DNA of 6,148 bases from an uncultured Collinsella sp. GTDB lineage: Bacteria > Actinomycetota > Coriobacteriia > Coriobacteriales > Coriobacteriaceae. Both the position numbers and the translations under genes were made by a program. Of this stretch, positions 5,928-6,148 are shown one piece after another. The DNA is taken from NCBI GenBank assembly GCA_900552425.1, contig URZR01000112.1:1-6148 (forward strand), in the 5' to 3' direction. Every line of letters starts with the position of its first letter. The stretch's first letter is position 1. The notes below the pieces were generated by a model. It made no database searches, had not been told where the DNA came from, and saw only the letters and a list, made by a program, of their open reading frames with translations.

Positions 5928-5945
5928 GATGCGTCGCGACGCGTC
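5928..5945. repeat. GC-rich palindrome after the argS terminator
   Basis: GCGTCGCGACGC at 5931-5942 is a perfect 12-base palindrome. Flanking bases 5928-5930 and 5943-5945 extend the pairing, with one G-U pair in RNA. There is no adjacent T tract. About one such palindrome is expected by chance in a window this size, so no function is claimed. Confidence 0.4.
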
Positions 5946-6054
5946 CGGCAACCCAATCCAATTAAGCATTTCAGTCTGGCCGGGGTGTAGACCATAAAAG
6001 CTGTGCCGTTTGTCCAATGCGTTTGCAATACGTGAATGCGCTTTAAGCGACATG

Positions 6055-6063
6055 TGCTACACT
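6055..6063 (+). promoter_or_regulatory. Possible extended -10 promoter reading rightward out of the window
   Basis: TGC plus TACACT (6055-6063) matches an extended -10 element (TACACT versus TATAAT, four of six). It lies about 85 bases from the right edge and could drive a gene starting beyond the window. The -35 region is not recognisable. Confidence 0.28.
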
Positions 6064-6148
6064 CAGGGTCGTTACGTGCAAGCTGCATGGCGGCGGCACT
6101 ATTGAACACCCCTTTCCTTATAGCGTAGAAGCGCATGCGCGACCCCAT

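Larger units (their letters stand above)
5838..6148. other. Intergenic region after argS, no supported gene
   Basis: These 311 bases contain the argS terminator (5888-5915), a 12-base palindrome and a possible rightward promoter. A minus-strand frame reaching the right edge (6148 down to 5921) uses many A/T-ending and rare codons (ATA, AGG, AGA, TTA), unlike the neighbouring genes, and resembles no protein along most of its length, so it is left unannotated. Confidence 0.6.

Noticed and set aside
5921..6148. A minus-strand frame whose start (FYAIRKG) resembles the N-terminal viroplasmin-like motif of some RNase HI proteins
   Set aside because: The likeness stops after seven residues, the rest matches nothing, and codon choice is unlike the neighbours. 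A chance match is more likely.

Overview
The window looks like chromosomal DNA from a GC-rich Gram-positive bacterium, most likely a Coriobacteriia member such as Collinsella. The grounds are the strong G/C bias at third codon positions, perfect Shine-Dalgarno sites, an actinobacterial-type CarD/CdnL-family protein, and intergenic hairpins of a kind I associate with Collinsella. The genus is an inference from memory and was not searched. No rRNA, tRNA, CRISPR array, transposase or phage gene is visible.

Layout from left to right. (1) Positions 1-980, minus strand: an S33 proline iminopeptidase-type alpha/beta hydrolase, cut at its C-terminus by the window edge. (2) Positions 981-1092: a short divergent promoter region. 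(3) Positions 1093-2379, plus strand: proA, glutamate-5-semialdehyde dehydrogenase. (4) Positions 2394-2434: a hairpin between convergent genes. (5) Positions 2439-3038, minus strand: an HD-domain phosphohydrolase-like protein of unknown substrate. (6) Positions 3101-3143: a second, almost identical hairpin. (7) Positions 3156-3641, minus strand: a CarD/CdnL-family RNA polymerase-binding regulator. (8) Positions 3642-3983: a relatively AT-rich divergent intergenic region with several dyad motifs. (9) Positions 3984-5837, plus strand: argS, arginyl-tRNA synthetase, followed by a clear intrinsic terminator at 5888-5915. (10) Positions 5916-6148: no convincing gene, but a possible promoter firing rightward out of the window.

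The genes are mostly single transcription units rather than one operon. The peptidase and proA are divergent across 112 bp and both bear on proline supply (release from peptides versus synthesis). The HD gene sits between two direct copies of a 42-base hairpin repeat that also look like terminators. The CarD-like gene lies upstream of the HD gene on the same strand, with one of those hairpins between them.

Most of the window is ordinary housekeeping. The points most worth a second look are the paired hairpin repeats around the HD gene, the CarD-like protein that lacks any tryptophan, and the TTATGCA-type repeats between carD and argS.
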